Shown: positions 46,586 to 55,455, numbered from the stretch's first letter. The stretch: 64,000 nucleotides of DNA from Verrucosispora sioxanthis (GCF_010560025.1 NZ_SAIY01000005.1:124001-188000), one strand, 5' to 3'. Translations and numbers: made by a program. The notes: generated by a model from the sequence alone, not told the origin.

Positions 46586-47045
46586 TCAGATGCTGTGTGC
46601 TGCGGCGTAGAGCACGTACCACAGCGCCGCACTCAGGGCACCGCTTGCGATGGCTGCGGTAAGCAGCGTCGGCCACACGCGCCAGAGGCGGTGCGCTGTA
46701 CCCAGCCAGGCCAGGACGACGATCGGAAGCACGATCTTGACGAGTTCCCCGACCACAACGCCGCGGAAGAATTCTGCTTGGTACGGATCGGACACTGTCC
46801 ACAGCTGCCAGGGTGGTGCCAATATCACGGCCTGCCAGCCCTCGCCAGGCCGTGGCAGCAGAACGGCCGACCAGGAACGCCGCCAAGCCCCAAGCGAAAC
46901 CGCTGCTGGTCAGCGCGATCAAGACCTGCCCCACACCGCCCGCAACGGAGTCGGCCGCGAACGCGAGCAGGCCAAGCGCGACAGCGGCAGCCGCGACCAC
47001 CGCCGCATGGCTACGACAGGATCCCCCAACAGCAACGTCGGTCAC
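46586..47045 (-). pseudogene. Membrane protein (DUF6518-like) with one frameshift
   Basis: The first frame from GTG 47045 (GGAGGAGG just upstream) gives HAAVVAAAAVALGLLAFAAD and LTSSGFAWGLAAFLVGRSAA. Near 46,830 the frame changes. The end reads AVILAPPWQLWTV, LVKIVLPIVVLAWLGTAHRL and PTLLTAAIASGALSAALWYV, closing the set of four or five helices. Function unknown. Confidence 0.6.
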
Positions 47046-47120
47046 GCCCACCTCCTCCGAAGGGCGCCGACGTTACCAAGATTAAGCATTGCCACGGTTT
47101 CATCCCGACACCGAAGGAAG

Positions 47121-47200
47121 CATCCTCATCCCGGCTACGTCCGGACGAAAACCCGGGCCGGCTCAGCGGGACGCTGCGTAGCGCGGGGCTCGCGGCAGAT
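47121..47200. repeat. Dispersed 80-bp repeat, copy at 51,899-51,976
   Basis: CATCCTCATC..GGCTACGTCCG...CCCGGGC...GGGACGCTGCGTAGCGC..GGCTCGCGGCAGA. The two copies share most positions and both lie between array genes. A short piece also occurs at 35,181. Confidence 0.7.
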
Positions 47201-47293
47201 CCGGATGCCCATCTTGAATCATGCCGGTTCTGGCCTACCGGTAGGCCTCGCGAGTCTCATCGTGCCGACACCCGACGGCGCCGAGCGACTTGG

Positions 47294-47299
47294 TACGGT
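47294..47299 (+). promoter_or_regulatory. -10 box TACGGT of the DUF4240 gene
   Basis: Ends 6 nt before GTG 47306 with no ribosome site in between, so it is a leaderless start. Confidence 0.55.
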
Positions 47300-47305
47300 C
47301 TGGCA

Positions 47306-47851
47306 GTGGAGCGGGCGGACTTCTGGCGCATCGTCGAAGGTGCCCGGGGTGAGGTCGGCAGTGACACCGAACGCGTCGCCCAGGCGCTCCTCCGTCGCCT
47401 CCGCGCGTTGCCCCCGGACCAGATCGAACAGTTCGAGGAACTCTGGTACCAGGCCCAAGACGAGCTCTACCGCTGGCCAATCCGGGACGCCGCGACACTG
47501 CTGCTGGGTACTGTCGACGATGACGACTTCCTCGCGGTGCAGGACTGGATCGTGTCACACGGGCGGTCAACCATGCAGCGCGTTCAAGACGACCCTGACA
47601 GCCTTGTCGAGTTGGCGCCCGACCGGCATAACGCTCGGACCGACTGGTTTTGCGGCCTCCCACTCGACGCGTACATCGCGGTAACCGGGGTTCCCTTCGC
47701 AATCGATGGGCCTTCCGGAACCGGCGCACCCGTCGGAACTCCGGTCGACCTGACCGACGAGACCACTACGAGGCAGCGTTTTCCCAGGCTCGCGGCCTAC
47801 CTCGACAACAATCCGTGGATTGAGCGCCCGTGGGAACGCTCAGCCAGCTGA
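47306..47851 (+). CDS. DUF4240 protein
   Basis: 181 residues. RADFWRIVEGARGEVGSD, EQFEELWYQAQDELYRWPIR and DFLAVQDWIVSHGR are typical of DUF4240, a cytoplasmic family that travels with immunity-type genes. The last 27 codons plus flank are duplicated at 21.5 kb. The gene looks complete. Confidence 0.75.
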   Translation: MERADFWRIVEGARGEVGSDTERVAQALLRRLRALPPDQIEQFEELWYQAQDELYRWPIRDAATLLLGTVDDDDFLAVQDWIVSHGRSTMQRVQDDPDSLVELAPDRHNARTDWFCGLPLDAYIAVTGVPFAIDGPSGTGAPVGTPVDLTDETTTRQRFPRLAAYLDNNPWIERPWERSAS

Positions 47852-47911
47852 CCACCGCACACAAGCACTCGCTCAGCGGCATGTGCGTGCATCTGATCAA
47901 GCGTGGTCCCC
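47771..47911. repeat. Composite repeat at the DUF4240 3' end
   Basis: 47,771-47,880 recurs at 21,482-21,595, and 47,878-47,911 recurs at 43,127-43,160. Two different dispersed repeats meet here, right after a gene end. Confidence 0.75.
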
Positions 47912-47985
47912 GCGCAAGAGGCGGTGGCCGTGTTCTTCGCCGAGGTCGCCGATGTTGAGCCGGTGCGGGCTGCGAGGATCGGCCG

Positions 47986-48699
47986 GTGGACGGCGATCTG
48001 ATTGTGGCGGTAGCACGACTCCGGGATGCGTTCGTCCGGTACCCGGACAGGGCGGTGCTCGATGGCTGCCCGCATTGCCGGGGGCAGGTGCCGATCGACG
48101 GTCATGACTTGTTCTCTTTGGCCATCAGCCTCGGCAATACGGTCGGCAGCCGTGACGACCTGAAGAGTCTGCTGCCCCTGCTGCTGGGGCGCTTGGCCAC
48201 CTCCACGGAACTCGACCCAGCGATCATGTTGGGCAAGCTGCGTCGCGAGCAGTGGCGCACGTGGCCCGGAGCCGAGCAGGACGCCATTGACGGCTACCTG
48301 AATGCGGTGTGGCGGTCATTGCTGGCGACGTACCCGTCGCAAGTCGGATCGTTCCTCGACCCGACCACCTTCCTCGACGCGGTCGTCGCCGGCGGTGAAA
48401 GCGTCACGCGATTCCTCGGTATCTGGGACGTCACGCACAGCTCGGCGGCAGACCGCCACCTGGCCGACACTGTGAACAGACTCAACCTCGCGGACCAGAG
48501 GCCGGCCACGCTGGCCGCCTGGCTGCGCAGCGAGACGGTCCGCGACCGACTGTATCGGGCGTTCGAGCGTGACCACGCCATGTCGTGGGGTGACGACCTG
48601 GCGCGGGCCTACGATCTCGTCCGCCTCGTAACGACACTCGGTCTGCGCGTGCCCGATCATGGCCGCCGATGCGATATGTGGGATCATCGCGTCGTCTGA
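47986..48699 (+). CDS. Hypothetical protein with CPHC motif
   Basis: 237 residues from GTG 47986, with GAGGA 7 nt upstream. A possible zinc pair CPHCRG lies near residue 28. The rest is helical (HDLFSLAISLGNTVGSRDDL, RLNLADQRPATLAAWL). No family is recognised. It is cytoplasmic and probably a member of the same array. Confidence 0.55.
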   Translation: MDGDLIVAVARLRDAFVRYPDRAVLDGCPHCRGQVPIDGHDLFSLAISLGNTVGSRDDLKSLLPLLLGRLATSTELDPAIMLGKLRREQWRTWPGAEQDAIDGYLNAVWRSLLATYPSQVGSFLDPTTFLDAVVAGGESVTRFLGIWDVTHSSAADRHLADTVNRLNLADQRPATLAAWLRSETVRDRLYRAFERDHAMSWGDDLARAYDLVRLVTTLGLRVPDHGRRCDMWDHRVV

Positions 48700-49098
48700 C
48701 CCGCTGGCGCGGGCTTTTCCGGGAGACAGGCGGCATGGGCTACTTCGGCGCGTTCTTGTTCGACGGGCAATCCTGGATTGACGCAGACTTTGACAGCATC
48801 GCCCCGCCGGATACGGAGTACTGGCTGCACGTCGACATCCACGACAGCGACATCGCCACGATCACGTACCACCCCAACGGGCCCGGCAGTGGCGTTGCCT
48901 ACCTCGGCTTCACACCCCGCACATACTTTGAGAACCCGAACGCGTCGCTCCCGACAGACACGCACCCGGAGGCCGCAGGCCTCGCCGCCTGGTGGGCAGG
49001 CCAACAGGACGGCGCCACGGACGCGGGAGTTGCCCCCTGGTCTTGGACACTTGAGCCTTGGATCGTGATGGTCCGGGGAGATCAGGAGTCCCTGACAG

Positions 49099-49401
49099 AT
49101 GGTGATGAAGCACTACCCCGCAGAGTTCAAGGCCGACGCGGTCGCGTTGTACCGGTCTCGGCCGGGGGCGACGATCGCGCAGGTCGCTGATGACCTTGGG
49201 ATCAACCGGGAGACGTTGCGCAGTTGGGTCCGCGCCGATGATCAGCGCCGGGGAGCGTCGGGCGGACCGGCGGCGTCGCCGGCGGCTGGCTCGGTGGAGG
49301 ACGAGAACGCGGCGTTGCGGCGGCGGGTCCGGGAGTTGGAGGAGGAGCGGGACATTCTGCGGAAGGCGGCCCGGTATTTCGCCGGGGAGACGCGCTGGTG
49401 A
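49099..49401 (+). CDS. IS3 OrfA, helix-turn-helix subunit
   Basis: 100 residues: YPAEFKADAVALYRSRPGAT, INRETLRSWVRADDQ and a leucine-zipper-like end (LRRRVRELEEERDILRKAAR). It binds the element ends. The stop overlaps the OrfB start as GTGA, the site for frameshifting or coupling. Confidence 0.9.
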   Translation: MVMKHYPAEFKADAVALYRSRPGATIAQVADDLGINRETLRSWVRADDQRRGASGGPAASPAAGSVEDENAALRRRVRELEEERDILRKAARYFAGETRW

Positions 49402-50297
49402 ACCGCTTCCAGTTCGTCGCCGACCACCAGGCACGCTACGGCGTGAAGCGGTTGTGTCAGGTCATCGGGGTGTCCCGCTCGAGCTTCTACTACTGGCGAT
49501 CGGCCGCCGACGCGCGGGCCGCCCGCCAGGCCGCGGATGTGGCTCTGGTGGGTCGGATCCGGGCGGTGCACGCCGAGCACGACGGCACTTATGGGGCGCC
49601 GCGGATCACCGCCGAACTCCGGGATGTCGGGCTGCCGGTCAACCGTAAGCGGGTCGCGCGGGTGATGCGCCGCTTCGGCGTGCAAGGACTACGGCTACGC
49701 CGACGAGTGCGGACGACGGTGCCGGATCCGGCTGCGGCGAAGGCCGTGGACCTGATCGGCCGGGACTTCACCGCCGGCCGGCCGAATCAACGCTACGTCG
49801 GTGACATCACCTACCTGCCGGTCGGAGATCGCGGTTTCCTCTATCTGGCTACCGTCTTGGACCTGCACTCCCGGCGCCTCGCGGGCTGGGCGATCGCCGA
49901 TCACATGCGCACCGACCTGGTCATCGACGCCCTGAACGCCGCCCAGCGCACCCGGGGCAGTCTGCACGGGGCGATCATGCACACCGATCACGGAGCCCAG
50001 TACACCTCCCGGGCCTTCGCCGAGGCCTGCACCGCAGCCGGGGTCCGGCAGTCGATGAGCGCGGTCGGCAGCTCCGCCGACAACGCCGCCGCGGAGTCGT
50101 TCAACGCCACCTTCAAACGCGAAACCCTGCAAGGCCGCCGCGCCTTCACCGACGAACGCGAAGCACGACTGACCGCGTTCCGCTGGCTGCACCGCTACAA
50201 CACCGTCCGACGCCACTCACGGCTCGGACAGCAATCACCGATCACCTACGAGAAGAGCACCCGGACGGCGCCAGCTACGCTGGCCGCGGCCGCATAA
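49398..50297 (+). CDS. IS3 OrfB, DDE transposase
   Basis: 299 residues with an HTH_21 domain (DGTYGAPRITAELRDVG) and an rve integrase core. The catalytic Asp is in YVGDITYLPVG, the second in IMHTDHGAQYTS and the Glu in NAAAESFNATFKRE. All three residues are present and the frame is open, so the element may still move. Confidence 0.92.
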   Translation: MNRFQFVADHQARYGVKRLCQVIGVSRSSFYYWRSAADARAARQAADVALVGRIRAVHAEHDGTYGAPRITAELRDVGLPVNRKRVARVMRRFGVQGLRLRRRVRTTVPDPAAAKAVDLIGRDFTAGRPNQRYVGDITYLPVGDRGFLYLATVLDLHSRRLAGWAIADHMRTDLVIDALNAAQRTRGSLHGAIMHTDHGAQYTSRAFAEACTAAGVRQSMSAVGSSADNAAAESFNATFKRETLQGRRAFTDEREARLTAFRWLHRYNTVRRHSRLGQQSPITYEKSTRTAPATLAAAA

Positions 50298-50630
50298 CCC
50301 CGTGTCCAGGACCAGGGGTCAAGCCCCCGCGGACCGTGATGCCAAGACTGCCAGTCTTCGGTCATACCTCGCCGAAGACCTCGGCCCGGACGACAGCAAC
50401 CCTGACGAGGAGGAAGACGAAGATCACGACGACGCGAACGTCTTCGTCGAACTCAAGACCGACCGCTTCCTCGCCATGCTGGGCCTTCCGCCGCTGCCGA
50501 CCGCTGGCTGAGCGGACCAACCCCCAGCGTGGCGCTGAGCGTCGGTCACCGTTGCTCAGAAGCGACGACAGCCGACGCGCACGACGCGGCAGATCAGTGT
50601 GCCGGTGACCAGGTGCAGAATCATGTGCTC

Positions 50631-50990
50631 ATGGATGTAGAACAGATCGTGGGCTCCTTCGTGGTGGAGATCGGAGTTCGGCAGACATGGCCGTTCGTCG
50701 GGCTCTGCGACAACCGATCCGCACCCGCCCAGGAGACTCGCCTGTACATCGACGCTTTCTGGACCATCGAGGCAACCACCTCCACCAGCGGCGGCGGCGT
50801 AGAGAACGACATCCGTTGGCTGACCACAGCCGCTGCACTCAACGACACAACGATCGACATCGCGTGGATCGACGAAGACGGCGGGCTGCACCTGACCACC
50901 GATTCCGGGCTTGCTCTGGCCGTATCAGGCGAGCCAGAGCCGTACACCACTGGCGAGCCATGGCGTCTGAGCCGCTGGCGTCCCGTTTGA
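50631..50990 (+). CDS. Hypothetical protein of the small-gene array
   Basis: 119 residues from ATG 50631. It is mostly beta: VGSFVVEIGVRQTWPFVGLC, RLYIDAFWTIEATTS, TTIDIAWIDEDGGLHLTTDS. The layout resembles DUF6188-type small proteins, but this is uncertain. No signal or helix spans are seen. AATCAT lies 6 nt before the ATG. Confidence 0.55.
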   Translation: MDVEQIVGSFVVEIGVRQTWPFVGLCDNRSAPAQETRLYIDAFWTIEATTSTSGGGVENDIRWLTTAAALNDTTIDIAWIDEDGGLHLTTDSGLALAVSGEPEPYTTGEPWRLSRWRPV

Positions 50991-51059
50991 TCAGGCGCAC
51001 GTTATCGCGGCAGATCCGGGCTCTCCATCGACCGCCGGACGTCAGGGGATACTGCCGCA

Positions 51060-51868
51060 ATGATCAGGTTCCGGTTCGAGCTGTACCCACTGGACGAGGT
51101 GTCGCCGTGGGGCAGTGACCAGCCGAGGCTTCACTGGTTCGGGCTCACCGAGGGCTGGTACTGGCTCGAAGCGGGCAGGCAGGAGCTGCTGCGCCGTACC
51201 CGGCAAGTTCACCCGCATCCCTACATCGACTACTACCTGGCCCGGCTCTGGGAAGACGTCATTGTTCTTACTCCCGAAGTGCTGGAGCCGATACCCGACG
51301 ATCTACAGCCGTTCATCGCCTCCGACGCCGCGCAGTGGACGTGTGACCCGCTCGAGTTCGTGGCCGAACCGGATGAGGAACGGTCTGACGACGGGAACGC
51401 GGACGCGCCCGACCATCCAGTCGTCACGGCCGCGGTTTGGCACGGCGAGCACAACCTGGACTTCGGTTACCTGCGCAATCCTCCCAAGATCCGGTTCTGG
51501 CGTACCATCCGCGGCGGTCGCGACGAGATCACCATGGATTGGCGGCACGAGGACGATGGCGAGATCGGTTTCACCGCCGACCCCACAGTCCGGCTCAGCG
51601 TCCCGACTACCGCGTACCTTGAGGCCGTGCACACCCTCAACCGCGAGCTGATGGACACCATGGGACAGCGGATCGAGGAGCTGGAACACCGCCGTGGACT
51701 ACCTGGCGTGGACCTTAACCTCATCCAATTGCGGCGGGAACACGAAGACCGCCGGCACTGGTTTGCCAAGAACCTTGACCGCTCCCCAAAGACCGACTGG
51801 AGCGTTGTTCGCCACGTGCCCGCCTGCTGCTCGGTGACGTTCAACGGGCCGACACCCCGACGGGCTAA
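51060..51868 (+). pseudogene. DUF5984-type gene with 3' frameshift
   Basis: FRFELYPLDEVSPWGSDQPR, LHWFGLTEGWYWLEAGRQEL and FGYLRNPPKIRFWRTIRGG mark the DUF5984 family. After DWSVVRH near 51,812-51,815 the frame is lost. One base more gives ARLLLGDVQRADTPTG and a stop at 51,866-51,868, the expected family end. GATACT lies 6 nt before ATG 51060 (leaderless). Confidence 0.72.
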
Positions 51869-51898
51869 GCAATCCTGCGAGCACCTGACCGGGCCAGC

Positions 51899-51976
51899 AT
51901 CCGCTCATCGGCCACGTCCGTAAGGAACCCGGGCTGACTCGTCGGGACGCTGCGTAGCGCCCGGCTCGCGGCAGAA
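51899..51976. repeat. Dispersed repeat, copy of 47,121-47,200
   Basis: Same order of blocks as the 47-kb copy (ACGTCCG, CCCGGGC, GGGACGCTGCGTAGCGC, GGCTCGCGGCAGA) with scattered mismatches, again directly after a gene end. Confidence 0.7.
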
Positions 51977-52048
51977 GCGTGCATTTGCTGGCCGGAGGTG
52001 TGACCGTGTCGAAGCCGGGCAGGTCAGCAGAGACGCTTCTACGGTCGC

Positions 52049-52054
52049 TAATGT
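52049..52054 (+). promoter_or_regulatory. -10 box TAATGT, leaderless start
   Basis: Seven bases separate it from ATG 52062. GTG 52053 and 52056 would lie inside the box, so ATG 52062 is preferred. Confidence 0.55.
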
Positions 52055-52061
52055 GGTGATC

Positions 52062-52406
52062 ATGATTGATCGTTACGGTGGTGCCTGGACGCTGCAACGA
52101 CGCGACGACGGCGGGGTACTTGCTGAGCTCGTGGTGAACGGTGGCGACTTCCCGTGGTTGAACGCTCGTGTCGAACCGAGAGACGGACTGGCGGAGCTTC
52201 GGCCGCTGTTCGCCGAGGAACTGCGGCTGCTCGATGGCATCGATGAGGATGTCGAGTCCTGGGAGCGCGCGTACGAGGCCGTCCGGAACGCCGTGACGCT
52301 TCGGTACCCGGATGGCCAGGAGGTTCCTGAGTTTCTTCTTCACCTCGATGGCGACGAGGCGTGGTGGCGGTGGAGTGACGAGCCGTTTGACGAGCAGAAT
52401 GCCTAA
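52062..52406 (+). CDS. Hypothetical protein of the small-gene array
   Basis: 114 residues: MIDRYGGAWTLQRRDDGGVL, WERAYEAVRNAVTLRYPDGQ, and an acidic Trp-rich end (LHLDGDEAWWRWSDEPFDEQ). No family is recognised. The acidic, aromatic C-terminus is typical of immunity-like proteins. The stop lies in GCCTAAC. Confidence 0.55.
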   Translation: MIDRYGGAWTLQRRDDGGVLAELVVNGGDFPWLNARVEPRDGLAELRPLFAEELRLLDGIDEDVESWERAYEAVRNAVTLRYPDGQEVPEFLLHLDGDEAWWRWSDEPFDEQNA

Positions 52407-52512
52407 CCAGCGCCCCCGCTCGGCCGCTACTTGATCCGTACCGCTGACCATGAAGGTTCCTGCGGAACCGCTGAGGCTCGCCGGCGCGCGTCGAGCTATC
52501 GGGCTGTAGGCA

Positions 52513-52518
52513 TATCAT
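52513..52518 (+). promoter_or_regulatory. -10 box TATCAT, leaderless start
   Basis: Six bases before ATG 52525, no ribosome site. Confidence 0.55.
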
Positions 52519-52524
52519 CCCGCG

Positions 52525-52893
52525 ATGGCTTCCAAGACCTTGCTGGCACGCGGTGGACTTACCTATGTCGATCGTCGTGACTTCACCCGCGGCGATTCAC
52601 TGCCCGTCGTCAAGCGGATGCGCTGGCCGTCAGTATGCCTCTGGGTCGAGGACAGCACATTGACTCTTTCGTCGCGGGCCGGCTCCGAGGTGCTGCAACA
52701 CGCTGAGGTGACCGCATTGCCACACGGGCCGATCGTGGGCAGGCATTGGGCCCTTGCACTCGCGGTGTCCTTCAGGACCGCAGAACGTGATCACGTTCTG
52801 CTTTTCTGGACTCCTCGTGCGCGCGCAGTCCTTCGGGAACTGGCTCGGCTTGGATGGGATGCCGACCCGCGCGCAGACGACTTCGTAACATAG
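52525..52893 (+). CDS. Hypothetical protein of the small-gene array
   Basis: 122 residues: LTYVDRRDFTRGDSLPVVKR, CLWVEDSTLTLSSRAGSEVL and LLFWTPRARAVLRELARLGW. A PH-like beta fold with a final helix is possible. No family is assigned. Confidence 0.5.
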   Translation: MASKTLLARGGLTYVDRRDFTRGDSLPVVKRMRWPSVCLWVEDSTLTLSSRAGSEVLQHAEVTALPHGPIVGRHWALALAVSFRTAERDHVLLFWTPRARAVLRELARLGWDADPRADDFVT

Positions 52894-52976
52894 TCGAACA
52901 CGTCCGAGTACACGCACCTCGACGTGACCGCGGCATGAGCGCGAAAGCCGTACCCGTCCGCATGTCGGCTCACCAG

Positions 52977-53564
52977 TTACGGCGTTGGCGGAGGCTCGGC
53001 CGGGCGGCTGCTGGCGTTGTATGAGTTCTTGGCGGCGACAACGGCCGGCTGGATGTGTTCGGGGGCGACGCCGTGGACGTTCAGCGGCGGGTGCATACGC
53101 CGGACGAGTTCGGTCTCGATGGTCGTCGGTTCCGGGTCCTGCGCCCACGTCAAGCGCAGGTGTGTGTGCATCCACGTGGTCAGCCGCGCCTCGTCCTCGG
53201 GGACCAGGACGACCCGGTCGGTCCAGGTCGTTCGGTATCTCTCGGACACCAGAAGCCCGGCCAGGGTACGGCGCAGCGTCGAGCTGCCCGAACGCCTCAG
53301 ATGGTTGCGCAGAATCCGCCCTCGCAGGCTGGTCGCCCGTCCGAGATACAGCAGCCGTAACGACGGGACGTTCTCATTCGGCAGCCCGGGGAGATCGGGC
53401 AGGACCGACGGGGCAGCCCACCAGGCGTAGACACCGCTGCCCCGGCTGAGCCGCTTGACGGCAGCGTTGAGCTCGACCGGCACGCCGGAGAGCAGCCGCA
53501 GAGCCTCGTCGACGCGGGCTTCGTCGGTGGGCACGTCGTCGTGTCGCCGTTCGGGAATGGTCAT
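52977..53564 (-). CDS. GIY-YIG-type nuclease-like protein
   Basis: 195 residues. GSGVYAWWAAPSV and LRLLYLGRATSLRGRILRNH are the two strands and Arg helix of the GIY-YIG fold, and ERYRTTWTDRVVLVPEDEAR (Glu) and PPLNVHG complete the domain. It may be a DNA-repair, homing or toxin-type nuclease. ATG 53564 is set by TACGAT plus 7 nt upstream (leaderless). Confidence 0.75.
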   Translation of the reverse strand: MTIPERRHDDVPTDEARVDEALRLLSGVPVELNAAVKRLSRGSGVYAWWAAPSVLPDLPGLPNENVPSLRLLYLGRATSLRGRILRNHLRRSGSSTLRRTLAGLLVSERYRTTWTDRVVLVPEDEARLTTWMHTHLRLTWAQDPEPTTIETELVRRMHPPLNVHGVAPEHIQPAVVAAKNSYNASSRPAEPPPTP

Positions 53565-53813
53565 CGAGACCATCGTAGGTTCCGGGCTGATGGTGGCCGG
53601 GGCCGGAAGGACCGAATGCCCCAGCATCGGCACCTGCACCACCCTGGCGGGGACGCTGCCATGCGCTCGGTGCGGCATGAGCGTGTAGCGCCGGAGATCG
53701 AGTGTGTCGTGGCCAGCCATGTCACGACGGCTGGCCACGGGGAGTCGATCCGCGACGTCAACACTGCTCGTAAGGACCGCACAATCGGCTCGCAGACGAC
53801 GATCATCTCTCGT

Positions 53814-53819
53814 TAGTCT
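53814..53819 (+). promoter_or_regulatory. -10 box TAGTCT of the recombinase gene
   Basis: Six bases before GTG 53826. The presence of a matching promoter argues that the shortened N-terminus is the real one. Confidence 0.55.
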
Positions 53820-53825
53820 CCTCCA

Positions 53826-55455
53826 GTGACCGCAGATCTACCCACGTTCGAGTTCGCCTTCCCGGATCCGGAAGCGTCCCGAGCCTGGCAACTTGCACGG
53901 TCACGGGCGCTGATCGAGCCGGTAGGCGGGCAGGTGGTCGCCGAGTTCTTCGACATCGGACTGTCCCGCTCATTGCCATGGAAACGTCGCCCCGAAGCGG
54001 CTCGCCTGCTCGCCGCGCTACGCGACCCACGGCGCGGCTTCGACGCCGTAGTCATCGGTGAGCCACAACGCGCCTTCTACGGCAACCAGTTCGGGCTCAC
54101 CTTCCCACTGTTCGAGCACTACCAGGTGGCGCTATGGGTGCCCGAGGTCGGCGGCGCAGTCGACCCGGGCAGCGACGCCCACGACCTCGTCATGGCCCTC
54201 TACGGCGGCATGAGCAAGGGCGAACGCAACCGCATCAAGCTACGTGTACGCAGCGCCATGGCCGCTCAGGCCGCCACCGAGGGACGGTTCCTCGGTGGAC
54301 GCCCGCCCTACGGCTACCGGCTCGCCGATGCCGGTCCCCACCCGAACCCGAGCAAAGCGGCCGACGGGCGGCGACTGCACCGCCTGGAACCCGATCCGCT
54401 CACCGCGCCCGTCGTCGCACGCATCTACACCGAGTACCTCGCCGGTAACGGCCTCCTCGCCATCGCCGAAGGACTCACCCGCGACGGCGTCCTGTCCCCC
54501 TCGGCCTACGACCGACGACGCAACCCGCACCGCAACACCACCGCATGGAGCAAGAGCGCCATCCGGGTCATCCTGACCAACCCCCGCTACACCGGCCGCC
54601 AGGTCTGGAACAAACAACGCAAGACCGAGATCCTCCTCGACGTCGACGACGTCGCCCTCGGACACGAAACAAAGATGCGCTGGAACCCGGCCGAGGACTG
54701 GATCTACTCCGGCGCCCTGGCACACGAGCCACTGGTCGACGACGCGACCTTCGCCCGCGTACAAGCCCTCATCGCCACCGCCGGAAAACGCCCCGACGGG
54801 ATCCGCAAGCCGCGGGCCAGCAAACGCAACTACCAACTGGCAGGCCTGCTGCACTGCGGCATCTGCCAACGACGCATGGTCGGCAGCTTCAACAACGACC
54901 GCAACAACTACCGCTGCACCTACCCCGCCGAGTACGCCGACACCAACCGCGTCGCGCACCCCCGCAGCATCTACGTCCGCGAGGACCACATCCTCGAACA
55001 ACTCGACCCGTGGCTCGCCCGAGCCTTCACACCCACCCGACTCACCGAAACCATCCAGGCCATGGCCAACGCACAACACCACGACGCCGACCAACAAGCG
55101 ATCAAAGCAGCCCGCGAGACCCTCGCCACCTGCACCACCCGCCTGGACCGCTACCGCGCCGCACTCGACAGCGGCACCGACCCCACCATCGTCAGCCGCT
55201 GGATCACCGATGTCCACGCCGAACAGGTCACCGCCGAAGCAACCCTGCGCCGACTCACCGGACGCCAGACCATGACCCCGGACGAGATCCGCCACACAGT
55301 GGAAACCCTGGGAAACATCCACCACCGTGCTCCGCGACGCCGACCCCACCGACAAGGCATTGATCTACCGCGAACTAGGGATCGCCCTGACCTACCGGCC
55401 GACGACCCGCACGGTGTCCGCTCAGGCGACCCCGAGTGGATCATGTACTAGATAG
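53826..55455 (+). pseudogene. Large serine recombinase lacking its nucleophile segment, with 3' frameshift
   Basis: About 540 residues of the resolvase / recombinase / zinc-ribbon layout. The resolvase core has DPEASRAWQLARSRALIEPV, VIGEPQRAFYGNQFGLTFP and YGGMSKGERNRIKLRVRSAM. A recombinase domain follows (FLGGRPPYGYRL, ILTNPRYTGRQVWN), then a zinc ribbon (LLHCGICQRRMVGSF, YRCTYPAEY). Family members carry a YxRVS segment with the catalytic Ser just before DPEAS. Here FEFAF runs directly into PDPEAS and that Ser is absent. Near 55,325 one extra C shifts the frame; corrected, it ends TVLRDADPTDKALIYRELG to TAG 55,455. It is probably inactive. Confidence 0.8.

Larger units (their letters stand above)
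49031..50322 (+). mobile_element. IS3-family insertion sequence
   Basis: About 1.29 kb with inverted ends TGCCCCCTGGTCTTGGACAC and GTGTCCAGGACCAGGGGTCA (two mismatches). It carries the usual two overlapping genes. The exact outer border is blurred because GCCCCC occurs on both sides; it may be the target duplication. Confidence 0.85.
48735..50511 (+). pseudogene. Small hypothetical gene interrupted by an IS3 element
   Basis: Left part: MGYFGAFLFDGQSWIDADFD, IATITYHPNGPGSGVAYLGF and EAAGLAAWWAGQQDG. Right part after the IS: PADRDAKTASLRSYLAEDLG, a stretch of acidic residues, then LKTDRFLAMLGLPPLPTAG. The two halves share GCCCCC in the same frame at the break, so clean removal of the IS would join GVAP to ADRD, giving about 165 residues. 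Function unknown. Confidence 0.75.

Noticed and set aside
46540-52440. Integron-like attC sites (GCCTAAC overlapping stop codons at about 46,541 and 52,402)
   Set aside because: Only two heptamers were found, with no matching GTTRRRY partner at fixed distance, no consistent hairpin and no integron integrase gene in the window.
54240-55355. 371-codon minus-strand frame inside the serine recombinase gene
   Set aside because: Composition is Gly/Val-rich antisense of the recombinase, with no motif or ribosome site.
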